Source: Microbacterium karelineae
GTDB lineage: Bacteria; Actinomycetota; Actinomycetes; Actinomycetales; Microbacteriaceae
NCBI RefSeq assembly: GCF_009745985.1
Contig: NZ_WFIX01000175.1
Coordinates: 248,001 to 312,000 of the forward strand
Direction: 5' to 3'
DNA: 64,000 nucleotides
Shown: positions 39,168 through 46,606 of the stretch, in pieces
How positions within the stretch are numbered: the stretch's first letter is position 1
Layout of the letters: every line of letters starts with the position of its first letter
Made by a program: the position numbers and the translations under genes
The notes under the pieces: generated by a model
What the model was told of the DNA's origin: nothing
The model's database searches: none
What the model saw: only the letters and a program-made list of their open reading frames with translations

Positions 39168-40619
39168 TTCGTGGTCAGTCGCCCAGGTGGGCAACACACT
39201 GAACCGATCTCGCCATGCATCCTTCCTTCGCCCGGTCGACGGCCCGATGTCGACGCGCTGGATGAGTTGCTTCAGGACGTGGTTCTGTCCCTCTGGGGTG
39301 AGGTCCCGGAATCCATCGACGAGCGCCGGCACGAGCTCGAGCAGGTCTCGTTTCGGTGTTGGCGCCGCGCGCACGTGCCGAGCACGTAGCCCAGCGAGCT
39401 CGCTGTTCAGCTGCGCTGCGGTGGCGTCGTATGCCTCCTGGCTGATCCTCTCGTCCACGAGTCGCACGGTGAGGCTCGCGAGTCGCGACTTCGCGTTGGT
39501 GATCATCCGTTCGAGCGCAGCCCGGTCCTCGATCGACCGCACGCGGTTCTCCGCCTCGACTCTCGCGGCCTCGCGCAGGCTCTCCGTCCGCTCGGGCAGC
39601 TTGGTCACCCAGTCCGTCAAGTATCGCTCGACGAGGTGGAGCTTCACCGACATCGGTCGAGCGCACTTCGCTCGCCCACGATGCGCCGTCCCACACTTGT
39701 AGTCGCCGACCCCGTCGCGACTCACCGACGTGAGATACATGCGCTCGCCGCAGAGGCATCGGAGGAGGCCGCTGGCCATTCTCCGCCGCCCCCGGGTGGG
39801 CGTGACGTTCGACGCGATCCGCGCGAGGAATGCGTCCCACAGGTCGGGGGAGATGATCGCGTCGTGCGCGCCCGGATAGTACTTGCCCTTCACGCGAATG
39901 AGGCCTGCAGCGAACCCGGTGATCATCGTCGCCCGGATCGACTTCTGAGACCACTCGTGGCCGCGCTTCGATCGGTGTCCCTCATCGTTCAGCCACCGCG
40001 ACAGGGCCGCAGTGCCGACACCGGATACGTAGCGCAGGTAGGCCTCCCTCAACGCCGGTGCCTCGACCGGGTGCGGCGTGTACGTGTCACCGTCGCGCTC
40101 GTACCCGTACCGGTCCCCGCCAGATGGGAGGAGCCCAGCGCGCTGTCGGCGCTTGAGCGTCTCGGCCCACACTTCACCGATCGACTCGGACTGGAACGCG
40201 GCGTACTCGGTCATGACGCCTCGCGCGAATCGCCCGGATGCCGTGCTCGTGTCGATTGGCTCCGTCACCGATTCGATCCGCCCGCCCGCGAGCTTCACTC
40301 GGTCGTCGGCGAGAGCCCAGTGCAGCCGGTTCCTCGACAGGCGTGACCACTTCCACAGCACGATCACGTCCGCGCGTGCTTCCTCGACGAGCTGCAGCGT
40401 CTCGACCACACCAGGCCGCGTGTCCCACTTCCTGCCGCTCACGACATCGACCTTCACGTCCACGACGTCATACCCGCGCTCGCGGCAGTACTCGCGGCCG
40501 AGGTACTCCTGTGTCTCGATCGACTCGCTGTCTTCGCGCTCCTTTGACTGGCGGAGGTAGAGCACGGCGCGGTTCCCGGGGCGGGCGCTGCGGAGTGGGA
40601 TCGGGGCGGGGATGTTCAT
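39165..40619 (-). CDS. large serine recombinase, prophage integrase
   Basis: A 484-residue large serine integrase. The resolvase-like catalytic domain has the nucleophile in AVLYLRQSKEREDSESIETQ, followed by LWKWSRLSRNRL. Then come the recombinase domain (LNDEGHRSKRGHEWSQKSIRATM), a zinc ribbon (CLCGERMYL, YKCGTAHRGRAKC) and a coiled coil (about residues 355-430). It integrates the phage into comM and lies directly at attL, as serine integrases do. I chose ATG 40619 because AAGGTGG precedes it; the in-frame extension to 40781 has no ribosome binding site and weak coding character. Excision would need a recombination directionality factor, not identified. Confidence 0.93.
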   Translation of the reverse strand: MNIPAPIPLRSARPGNRAVLYLRQSKEREDSESIETQEYLGREYCRERGYDVVDVKVDVVSGRKWDTRPGVVETLQLVEEARADVIVLWKWSRLSRNRLHWALADDRVKLAGGRIESVTEPIDTSTASGRFARGVMTEYAAFQSESIGEVWAETLKRRQRAGLLPSGGDRYGYERDGDTYTPHPVEAPALREAYLRYVSGVGTAALSRWLNDEGHRSKRGHEWSQKSIRATMITGFAAGLIRVKGKYYPGAHDAIISPDLWDAFLARIASNVTPTRGRRRMASGLLRCLCGERMYLTSVSRDGVGDYKCGTAHRGRAKCARPMSVKLHLVERYLTDWVTKLPERTESLREAARVEAENRVRSIEDRAALERMITNAKSRLASLTVRLVDERISQEAYDATAAQLNSELAGLRARHVRAAPTPKRDLLELVPALVDGFRDLTPEGQNHVLKQLIQRVDIGPSTGRRKDAWRDRFSVLPTWATDHE

Positions 40620-40717
40620 ATGACTTCCACCTTGCGAGTCGGAGGCCGTCGACGGTTCACGAGGACCGTGACTGGATCGTAATATCGCCTGCCCGGTGTG
40701 CCCGGGTAGCGTTCGTA

Positions 40718-40733
40718 TCGAACATAGATTCGA
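40718..40733. promoter_or_regulatory. SOS-box-like (LexA) site
   Basis: TCGAACATAGATTCGA matches the actinobacterial LexA palindrome TCGAAC-N4-GTTCGA at 11 of 12 defined positions. It sits about 100 bases upstream of the integrase and 20 bases upstream of a small plus-strand ORF with a strong ribosome binding site. Confidence 0.5.
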
Positions 40734-40753
40734 CAATCGGAGAGGGGTATCTG

Positions 40754-40918
40754 ATGCGCGACGCGATGATCGTAGAGGCACGGAACGAGCTGCACCGGAG
40801 GGGTGGGGCGAGCGTGCGTGATCTCATCGTCCGCGCGGATCAACTCGGGGTGCCCTGGTCAGTTCTTGCTGTGCCGAGCCTGCGCCCGAGCAAGCAGATC
40901 GCCGGGGGCAACGCCTAG
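40754..40918 (+). CDS. 54-residue ORF downstream of the SOS-box-like site
   Basis: ATG at 40754 is preceded by GGAGAGGGG and encodes RDAMIVEARNELHRRGGASVRDLIVRADQLGVPWSVLAVPS and a short basic tail. The short helical region could be a small DNA-binding or regulatory protein, but I recognise nothing. It ends 60 bases inside the convergent repressor gene. An alternative is the minus-strand ORF 40616-40843 (75 residues), which overlaps the integrase start by four bases; only one of the two is likely real. Confidence 0.35.
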   Translation: MRDAMIVEARNELHRRGGASVRDLIVRADQLGVPWSVLAVPSLRPSKQIAGGNA

Positions 40919-41104
40919 CCCGTCGGCGATCGCATAGAACGCAGCCAGTGGGATGTCGCGCGTCCCCTTGAGATACCTCATGAGCGTCTGCTTGTGCATG
41001 CCCGACGCGGCAGCCAGCTGATCGATCGTCATCTCAGCTGCGGCCCGCTCTGCGCGAATCTGCGCAGCCATCGCGAGCGACTCATCCTTGCCATCAGTGA
41101 CCAT
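40859..41104 (-). CDS. Cro/CI-type helix-turn-helix repressor
   Basis: An 81-residue DNA-binding protein: IRAERAAAEMTIDQLAAASGMHKQTLMRYLKGTRDIPLAAFYAIADGLGVAPGDLLARAQ is a complete XRE-family helix-turn-helix. It faces leftward while the next gene reads rightward, the classic layout of a lysogeny switch. It lacks a C-terminal oligomerisation/protease domain, so any SOS response would not act through RecA-assisted self-cleavage. ATG at 41104 is preferred to the TTG at 41140. The shared intergenic region has GGATAC-type operators. Confidence 0.82.
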   Translation of the reverse strand: MVTDGKDESLAMAAQIRAERAAAEMTIDQLAAASGMHKQTLMRYLKGTRDIPLAAFYAIADGLGVAPGDLLARAQARHSKN

Positions 41105-41106
41105 GT

Positions 41107-41208
41107 GGATAGCATAATCACCACCCTGGATACCTGACAACCCCGTTCGGCGGCGTGTTGCGCCTTGACGGATACCGTACGGCGTGCTTGGGTATCCGTA
41201 TGGATATC
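41107..41208. promoter_or_regulatory. repressor/Cro operator region with repeated GGATA(C/T)
   Basis: The motif occurs at 41107-41111 (GGATA), 41128-41134 (GGATACC), 41169-41176 (CGGATACC), 41191-41198 (GGTATCCG, inverted) and 41202-41208 (GGATATC). The third and fourth copies form an 8-bp inverted repeat with a 14-base spacer. The last overlaps the Cro-like start codon. They are likely binding sites of one or both regulators. Confidence 0.55.
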
Positions 41209-41430
41209 AACCGAGCAGCTAACGAGGCATCCCAGCGGATCTCAGCCGCGTTCACGAGGTCCGGGCTCTCGAAGAAGAAGCTCTCCGAGGACAGCGGCAT
41301 CCCCTACGCGACCCTCGACCGTCGATTCCGCAACGGCGGAGGCTACACGCTCCGCGAGGTCTACGCGCTCGCCGCGGCCCTCGACGTGCCGACCTCGCAG
41401 TTCATCGTCGACGACAAGGTCTCGCCGTGA
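41200..41430 (+). CDS. Cro-like helix-turn-helix protein
   Basis: A 76-residue protein with a helix-turn-helix: ISAAFTRSGLSKKKLSEDSGIPYATLDRRFRNGGGYTLREVYALAAALDVPTSQFIVDD. It is divergent from the repressor and probably the first gene of the early lytic operon. ATG at 41200 lies within the last operator copy, so binding there would block initiation. The next small ORF overlaps its stop. Confidence 0.8.
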   Translation: MDINRAANEASQRISAAFTRSGLSKKKLSEDSGIPYATLDRRFRNGGGYTLREVYALAAALDVPTSQFIVDDKVSP

Positions 41431-41555
41431 ACACCGCGCCCACATTCGACGAGGCTCTCGCCGCAGCGCACGCGGTCTATGTCCGCGAGTGGTTCGACGC
41501 GCACCCCGAGGCGCTCGCCGCGGAAGCGCCCGCGCCGAAGGCGGTGGCGGCATGA
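41427..41555 (+). CDS. 42-residue phage protein, unidentified
   Basis: GTG at 41427 overlaps the previous stop (GTGA) and the frame ends in TGA overlapping the next ATG (ATGA). It encodes a short helix-rich protein (TFDEALAAAHAVYVREWFDAHPEALAAEAP). Its reality rests on the double coupling and the codon bias; no function can be assigned. Confidence 0.55.
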   Translation: MNTAPTFDEALAAAHAVYVREWFDAHPEALAAEAPAPKAVAA

Positions 41556-41806
41556 GCGACCTCATTCCCGACGACATCGACACGCGGATCGCGATCAAGA
41601 GCGCCGAGCGCGACATCTCTACCGCGGGCGGCCGCCAGTACGGGCCTGACAGCCTGCACGAGCGCGAGGGCCTGATGCTCCGCATCGCCGCGGACGAGGT
41701 CATGGAGGGCCGGCCGCTCGCCGTCGTCCGATCGTGGTGCCTCCGTGCCGCACTGATCCGCGACGGGCTCGTCACGAGCGCCGAGCGAGAGGCGGCAGCA
41801 GCATGA
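41552..41806 (+). CDS. 84-residue phage protein, unidentified
   Basis: Coupled to both neighbours by ATGA overlaps. The sequence is helical and charged: DDIDTRIAIKSAERDISTAGGRQYGPDSLHEREG, then LPAVV-like RPLAVVRSWCLRAALIRDGLV. I recognise no domain. It belongs to the early operon running from 41.2 kb. Confidence 0.6.
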   Translation: MSDLIPDDIDTRIAIKSAERDISTAGGRQYGPDSLHEREGLMLRIAADEVMEGRPLAVVRSWCLRAALIRDGLVTSAEREAAAA

Positions 41807-42072
41807 TCGCCCTTCGCTATGCGCTGCTCGTGTTCGCGGGGGTGTGCTTCGGTGTCGTCGGCGTGACGGGCATCGTCAACGGCGTCGCGCTGCTCGGTCT
41901 GATCGCGCTCGGTGGCGCGGCGTGGACGTCGCGGGCGCTGCGCGTGTGGCTCGGGCTCGCCGACGAGCCTGATCCCGCTTCCGACGTCGACGAGCACGCG
42001 GGCGCGTGCCCGTGTCGCGTCGATCACGCCGAGGCCGGCTTCGATGCCGATCGCCTCGACCGCCGGCGATAG
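41803..42072 (+). CDS. small membrane protein with two hydrophobic helices
   Basis: An 89-residue protein starting at an ATGA overlap. Two hydrophobic helices (residues 3-22 and 25-42, ALLVFAGVCFGVVGVTGIVNG and LLGLIALGGAAW) are followed by a soluble acidic tail with two cysteines (GACPCRVDH). Possible roles in prophages of this shape include superinfection exclusion, but nothing specific is shown. Confidence 0.6.
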   Translation: MIALRYALLVFAGVCFGVVGVTGIVNGVALLGLIALGGAAWTSRALRVWLGLADEPDPASDVDEHAGACPCRVDHAEAGFDADRLDRRR

Positions 42073-42118
42073 CCGGCGCCCCTCCACTTGTCCTCCTGCC
42101 TGTCGAGGAGACCTGATC

Positions 42119-42778
42119 ATGACCCATCTGCTGCAGCCGGTGCCTCTGGTGGCGCGCTGGCCGTTCCACGGTGACCTGCACATCGTCGTCGATGGCGCGT
42201 ACGTCTACCTGCGTGCCGATGATGTCGAGCGGCTCGCCGGGATCCCTGCGTGGGGTGAGGGTGAGACCGTCATCGGTGACGAGTGGCCCGACGAACTCGA
42301 CGGGACGCCGTTCTACCGCCTCGAGCAGGCGATCGCGAAGGTGCGCCGCCACGCCGACAGCGACACTGCGGCGGAGTTCGTGGCGTGGCTCGACGAGTCC
42401 CTGCCCGATCTCCTCGACCCGAGGACCGTCGCCGCAGCCCGCCCGCCGGAGTCGTTCACGCGCGGGATCACCGTCCGTCACGCGGCCCAGCGTCTCACCG
42501 CTGAGGGGCTGCGTGTGGGCAGGACGGGCCTGTTCGCGCACATGCAGCGCCTCGGCTGGGCGGAGCGCGCCGGCGACCAGTGGTCGCTGACCGGGCTCGC
42601 TCGCGATCGCGGGTGGGCGACGGTGCGGCGGATCCGTCACCCGGCACCGGGCAAGGGTCGGCACGGCGCGTACGACCAGATCTACATCCTCCCGGCCGGG
42701 CTCGAGCAGCTGCGTGCCGACCTCACTCCCGCGGATCCGCCCGTGCCGGCGGACACTCGCGTCCCCCTCTTCGACTGA
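42119..42778 (+). CDS. phage antirepressor-like protein (KilAC-like C-terminus)
   Basis: A 219-residue protein. The N-terminal part (FHGDLHIVVDGAYVYLRADDVERLAG) resembles a Bro-N/antirepressor start; the C-terminal part (ITVRHAAQRLTAEGLRVGRTGLFAHMQRLGWAERAGDQW, then ILPAGLEQLRADL) has the pattern of the KilAC DNA-binding domain. ATG at 42119 follows GAGGAGACC. Antirepressors inactivate the prophage repressor during induction, which would suit a CI protein that cannot self-cleave. Assignment is by pattern only. Confidence 0.65.
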   Translation: MTHLLQPVPLVARWPFHGDLHIVVDGAYVYLRADDVERLAGIPAWGEGETVIGDEWPDELDGTPFYRLEQAIAKVRRHADSDTAAEFVAWLDESLPDLLDPRTVAAARPPESFTRGITVRHAAQRLTAEGLRVGRTGLFAHMQRLGWAERAGDQWSLTGLARDRGWATVRRIRHPAPGKGRHGAYDQIYILPAGLEQLRADLTPADPPVPADTRVPLFD

Positions 42779-42797
42779 CCCCATTGGAGACCTCATC

Positions 42798-43523
42798 ATG
42801 ACGATCACGAAGACCTCTCGTGCGGGTGAGCCGCGCGGGATCTGCCCGCCGGATCACGCGCACGGCGCGACCTCGACCTGTTACCTCGGCCATCGGTGCG
42901 GCTGCGACGAGTGCCGTGAGGCGTGTCGTGCTCGGGAGCTCGCGCGGCGTACGGCGATCGCGTTCGGCCGGTACGAGCGGCGGGTGCCGGTGGAGCCGGT
43001 GCGTGAGCGGGTGCGGCATCTGATCGCGGCGGGCGTGCAGCTGCGCACGATCGAGCGCGGTACCGGCACGAGCCTGACGACGGTGATGTATGGGCCGGGC
43101 CCGCAGAAGACGATCGCGGCCGCGACGGCCCGCCGGGTGCTCGAGTACCTGCCGAGCCTGGACGACTACGCGGATCGGTCGACGATCGATGCTCGCGGCG
43201 CGCGGCGTCGTGTGCAGGCGCTGGTCGCGCTCGGTTGGACGCTCTCGGCCGTCGCGAAGCGCGCGGGCCTGTCGGGACCTGGTGTGTCGGACCTGACGCG
43301 CGCCGGGCACTGCTGGGCGGGGACCGCGCGCGCGATCCGCGACGTCTACGAGGAGATGTCGATGAGTCTCCCGCCGGCGGAGACGCGGATCCAGCGTCGT
43401 GACGTGTCGATCGCGAAGTCGATGGCGCGCCGCGAGGGGTGGGTGCCGCCGCTGGCGTGGGACGACATCGACGTCGACCCGCGCCCTGCTGAGGCGCGCC
43501 AGGTCGAGGCGGCCGCAGCATGA
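42798..43523 (+). CDS. helix-turn-helix DNA-binding phage protein
   Basis: A 241-residue protein. The N-terminus has a Cys/His cluster (CYLGHRCGCDECREACRARE) reminiscent of a zinc-binding module found in many actinophage proteins; two helix-turn-helix-like segments follow (VRHLIAAGVQLRTIERGTGTSLTTVMYG and VQALVALGWTLSAVAKRAGLSGPGVSDLTRAG). Probably an early regulator. ATG at 42798 follows TTGGAGACC. Its stop overlaps the next ATG. Confidence 0.7.
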   Translation: MTITKTSRAGEPRGICPPDHAHGATSTCYLGHRCGCDECREACRARELARRTAIAFGRYERRVPVEPVRERVRHLIAAGVQLRTIERGTGTSLTTVMYGPGPQKTIAAATARRVLEYLPSLDDYADRSTIDARGARRRVQALVALGWTLSAVAKRAGLSGPGVSDLTRAGHCWAGTARAIRDVYEEMSMSLPPAETRIQRRDVSIAKSMARREGWVPPLAWDDIDVDPRPAEARQVEAAAA

Positions 43524-44026
43524 GCGTCGCGACCGACACCATCGGACAGCCGCAGCCGCAGCCGCCGGCTCGCTTCTGCGATCAGCATCCGGGCGGGTCG
43601 ACCTCGCCGTGCGCGCCGTGCCGCGATGCGCGCCTCGAGCACATGCACTACTCGTACGAAGAGTCAGATGTCCTCGGTGCTGTTCGGGATCGCGTCGAGA
43701 AGCCAGCCGCTCTCGTCGTCGATCACGTAGTCGACGGGATCCATACCAGCGCGTCGTTCCAGGTGCTCCACGCGCGCGATGAGGGCGCGGATGACGAGCT
43801 GCTGATCGAGGACGAGAGTGTTCAGCTGCCCGATCGTGTCGATGAACTCGCGCCCCTTCACGTCCTTGCCGTACTGAATCTGTCGGGTGTACAGCCAGGT
43901 TCCAAGGTCCATTTCGAGGTCTCCGTTTCGGTAGGAGGTCCCGACGCCGGCGCGTCGAGTGACCCTGCGATGACCGTAGCGGACCCGCCTGTCTCGCCCG
44001 CCGATGACGACGAGGCTGCAGCATGA
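43520..44026 (+). CDS. ORF with real ends and an antisense gene in its middle
   Basis: A 168-codon frame coupled at both ends. Its first 45 residues look genuine (FCDQHPGGSTSPCAPCRDARLEH, two CxxC-like pairs) and its last residues (VADPPVSPADDDEAAA) are coupled to the next ATG. Between codons 48 and 131 the plus-strand reading lacks protein character, while the minus strand holds a convincing gene (43664-43912). I read this as a small Cys-rich gene split by insertion of an antisense gene that happened to keep the frame open. The length of the true product is therefore uncertain. Confidence 0.4.
   Translation: MSVATDTIGQPQPQPPARFCDQHPGGSTSPCAPCRDARLEHMHYSYEESDVLGAVRDRVEKPAALVVDHVVDGIHTSASFQVLHARDEGADDELLIEDESVQLPDRVDELAPLHVLAVLNLSGVQPGSKVHFEVSVSVGGPDAGASSDPAMTVADPPVSPADDDEAAA
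43664..43912 (-). CDS. small antisense coiled-coil gene inside the early operon
   Basis: ATG at 43912 follows GGAGACCTC and opens 82 residues: MDLGTWLYTRQIQYGKDVKGRE, then a heptad-patterned helix (IGQLNTLVLDQQLVIRALIARVEHLERR) and an acidic tail ending NSTEDI. Third-position GC and residue composition are those of a real gene, in contrast to the plus-strand frame over it. A TACGGT box lies about 65 bases upstream on the minus strand. It would be expressed from the lysogen against the early operon, like a phage moron. Function unknown. Confidence 0.65.
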   Translation of the reverse strand: MDLGTWLYTRQIQYGKDVKGREFIDTIGQLNTLVLDQQLVIRALIARVEHLERRAGMDPVDYVIDDESGWLLDAIPNSTEDI

Positions 44027-44445
44027 GCCCCGTCGTCCGCCCGCTCCGCGTCGGCGATCACGTGCGTGTCTATGAGGTCGACCACTCGGTGCCCGTGGAG
44101 CGGTATGGCGAGCTCGGCGTGGTGACGGGGATCTCCGCTGCGGGCGAACCGATCGTGCACTGCGACGACGGCTTCGTGGTCGTCCTCGGCTACCGGTATC
44201 GGGCACGCATCATGACGCGCCTGCATGACGACACGGGCCTGTCGACAGGCCGGTGGCGGGTGCGTCGCCGCGTGCACGTGTGGGCCGCAGGTCGGGCCGT
44301 CCAGTGGGATTGGGTCGCGGAGCCGATCCCCGCCCCCGGCGTCTTGCGCGAACGAATCCCGCGGACCAGCGATGTCTTCGACTGCTACCGCCACGGCCAG
44401 GCGGTCGAGTACGCGGCCCGCGAGGCGCGGGAGAACCTCCGATGA
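44023..44445 (+). CDS. hypothetical phage protein
   Basis: A 140-residue protein: PLRVGDHVRVYEVDHSVPVERYGELGVVTGISAAGEPIVHCDDGFVVVLGYRYRA suggests a small beta-barrel (SH3- or KOW-like), followed by a basic segment and a helical C-terminus. No family recognised. It is coupled to both neighbours by ATGA overlaps. Confidence 0.6.
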   Translation: MSPVVRPLRVGDHVRVYEVDHSVPVERYGELGVVTGISAAGEPIVHCDDGFVVVLGYRYRARIMTRLHDDTGLSTGRWRVRRRVHVWAAGRAVQWDWVAEPIPAPGVLRERIPRTSDVFDCYRHGQAVEYAAREARENLR

Positions 44446-44771
44446 CCGCCGACGAGAGCGCCGTCGACGTGCCGGCACGCGCCGCGGTGGGGGAGTCGAC
44501 CGCGCTGACTGCTGCACGGCTGCTGGATTTCGAGCGCTCGTGCCGGGAGCAGCGGCTGCCGCTCGGCGCCCGCATCGAGCGGATCCGCGCCGAGCTCGGC
44601 ACGTCCGAGGCGCACTACGTGATGCTCCTGAATCGCGTGATCGACACGACGCCGGCGCTCGAGCACGATCCGATCCTCACGCACCAGCTCATCGATGAGC
44701 GCCGCCGGCGGAACGCGCAGGCCCGCGGCCGCCGGCCGCGGATGCTCCTCGTCGACGAGCCGCCCTGCTGA
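44442..44771 (+). CDS. DUF3263-family protein
   Basis: A 109-residue protein whose centre (AARLLDFERSCREQRLPLGARIERIRAELGTSEAHYVMLLNRVIDTTPALEHDPILTHQL) matches the DUF3263 pattern of actinobacteria, a small predicted DNA-binding helix-turn-helix family normally encoded by the host chromosome. A basic Arg-rich stretch follows. Finding it within a phage early operon suggests capture of a host regulator. Start ATG 44442 overlaps the previous stop. Confidence 0.7.
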   Translation: MTADESAVDVPARAAVGESTALTAARLLDFERSCREQRLPLGARIERIRAELGTSEAHYVMLLNRVIDTTPALEHDPILTHQLIDERRRRNAQARGRRPRMLLVDEPPC

Positions 44772-44843
44772 CCCGCCGCCCGCAGGCGCCCGCCCTCTCA
44801 TCCTCTTCGACCCCTCGACCTCACTCCTGGAAGGACCCACCTC

Positions 44844-46346
44844 ATGGCCATCACCTATGATCCCGAGGCCGCCGACATCGGCGAGCTCGTGAAGATCCCC
44901 GCCACCGACCTCGTCATCGACCCCAACGTCCGCAAGGACATCCGCCTCGACAAGAGCTTCGTCTCATCGATCCGCCAGTACGGCTTCGAGCAGCACCCTG
45001 TCGGGTGGCGCGACGACGACGGCCAGGTCCACATCACCATGGGCCAGCGTCGCGTGTCGGCCGCGCTCGAGATCGGTTGGGCTCTCGTCCCCGTCGTCGT
45101 CAAGCCCAAGGCCGCGGCTGAGGGGGATCGGGCGGAGGAGCTGCGGATCCTCACCCAGCTGCGCGAGAACGAACAGCGCGCCCCGCTCTCCACGAGCGAG
45201 ACCAGCGAGGCGTATCAGCAGCTCGCCCTCTTCGGTGTCACCGAGGATCAGATAGCCCGCAAGACCAACAGCCCCCGCCAGAAGGTCACCACCGCGCTGG
45301 CCGTGGCGTCGTCGGAGCCTGCGACGCGGGCCGCGGCCGCGTACACGCTCACGCTCGATCAGGCGGCGATCATCGCGGGCTTCGACGGCGACGACGACGC
45401 GGTCACGCAGCTCACCGAGCAGGCCGAGAAGGATCCCGACCAGCTCGTGCACCTCGCCGCGCGGATCCGTGAGGACCGCGCCGACCAGGAGGTCATCGAC
45501 CGCCTCAAGGGCGAGATCACCGCCGCCGGCCGCACACCGCTCACGGCCTGGTACGAGAAGGAAGACCTCGCACCCCGCGCCGAGATGTACATGCACCTGT
45601 GCCGCGCGGACGACCCGGACCGGAAGCAGCTCGAGGAGTCCGACCTCGACGGCCTCGAGGAGGTCTTCGGCTGGATCCGGCAGGGGCACCGTGCCGACGC
45701 CGACCGCGGCTACCGGATCGACTGGTACGTGGGCAGCTGGAAGAAGCAGGGCCTCGCCCAGCGGTACAACTCGGGCTCGACGCCGGTCGCGGTCACCGAC
45801 GAGGAGAAGGAAGCCGAGCGGGAGCGGAAGCGCGCCAAGCGCGAGGCGAAGAAGGCGATGATCGCCGCGACCATCGTCCGCCGCGACTGGATCGCCGACA
45901 CCCTCCTCGCCCGCGGCCAGAAGTACAAGGACACGCACCTGACGTTCATCGCCGGCGCGTTCTTCGGCGCGCTCGGTCACCTGCACTCCAACGAGTACGC
46001 CTCACAAGAGCTCGCCCGCAACCTCCTCGGCGACGCGGGACCCACCGACCTCGCGTGGAGCACCGACGCCGAGTCAGGAGAGCTCGTCTCGGAGCAGGCA
46101 CGATTCGCGACGGCCCTGCTCACCCTCGACAGCGGCACACGCGTCGCGCTCGCCGTGGCGATCGCTCGCACGGAGGCGGTCGTCGGGAACGAGAAGGGCG
46201 ATGCGTTCGGGCAGGATGCGCGGGCGTCGCGCTACCTGCGGACGCTCGCCGGCTGGGGCTACCCGCTCGCCGATGTCGAGAAGGCGATCGTGACCGCTGC
46301 GGACGCTCGCGTCGAGGCGGCATTCGACGAGGGGGCCGCAGCATGA
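44844..46346 (+). CDS. ParB-like nuclease-domain protein
   Basis: A 500-residue protein. The N-terminal 110 residues are a ParB/sulfiredoxin-type domain (DLVIDPNVRKDIRLDKSFVSSIRQYGFEQHPVGW, ITMGQRRVSAALEIGW, LRENEQRAPLSTSE), followed by a KorB-like helix-turn-helix (FGVTEDQIARKTNSPRQKVTTAL). A highly charged segment near 325-345 and a long helical C-terminus of unknown kind follow. No ParA partner is present, so plasmid-type partition is unlikely; transcriptional or DNA-processing roles are more probable. ATG at 44844 follows GGAAGGACC. Confidence 0.78.
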   Translation: MAITYDPEAADIGELVKIPATDLVIDPNVRKDIRLDKSFVSSIRQYGFEQHPVGWRDDDGQVHITMGQRRVSAALEIGWALVPVVVKPKAAAEGDRAEELRILTQLRENEQRAPLSTSETSEAYQQLALFGVTEDQIARKTNSPRQKVTTALAVASSEPATRAAAAYTLTLDQAAIIAGFDGDDDAVTQLTEQAEKDPDQLVHLAARIREDRADQEVIDRLKGEITAAGRTPLTAWYEKEDLAPRAEMYMHLCRADDPDRKQLEESDLDGLEEVFGWIRQGHRADADRGYRIDWYVGSWKKQGLAQRYNSGSTPVAVTDEEKEAERERKRAKREAKKAMIAATIVRRDWIADTLLARGQKYKDTHLTFIAGAFFGALGHLHSNEYASQELARNLLGDAGPTDLAWSTDAESGELVSEQARFATALLTLDSGTRVALAVAIARTEAVVGNEKGDAFGQDARASRYLRTLAGWGYPLADVEKAIVTAADARVEAAFDEGAAA

Positions 46347-46606
46347 GCACCTACAGCAAGCCGCCCCGGTCGCAGACGGTCTACCTGCACCTGCGTCCCG
46401 GCGCGTACCTCACAGATCTCACGATCGCGAAGATGGCGAAGTCGAAGGACGCTCTCGTCGAGCCGGGCACGGTCATCGTGAAGGCGAAGATCACCGTCCC
46501 GGGGAACTTCTTCGACGAGGCGACGCCGTACGTCGAGATCGAGTTCCAGCCCGGTGACGAGCTGCAGCCGGCCGAGGTCACGATCACGTCGGAGACGGAC
46601 GCGTGA
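46343..46606 (+). CDS. 87-residue phage protein, unidentified
   Basis: Starts at an ATGA overlap with the ParB-like gene. The sequence (QTVYLHLRPGAYLTDLTIAKMAKSKDALVEPGTVIVKAKITVPGNFFDEATPYVEIEF) is beta-rich with no recognised domain. Its stop region overlaps the next GTG. Confidence 0.6.
   Translation: MSTYSKPPRSQTVYLHLRPGAYLTDLTIAKMAKSKDALVEPGTVIVKAKITVPGNFFDEATPYVEIEFQPGDELQPAEVTITSETDA

Noticed and set aside
39163-39702. Continuation of the comM frame to a 685-residue protein
   Set aside because: After the insertion point it reads the integrase gene antisense (Ser/Arg-rich), with no ComM motifs.
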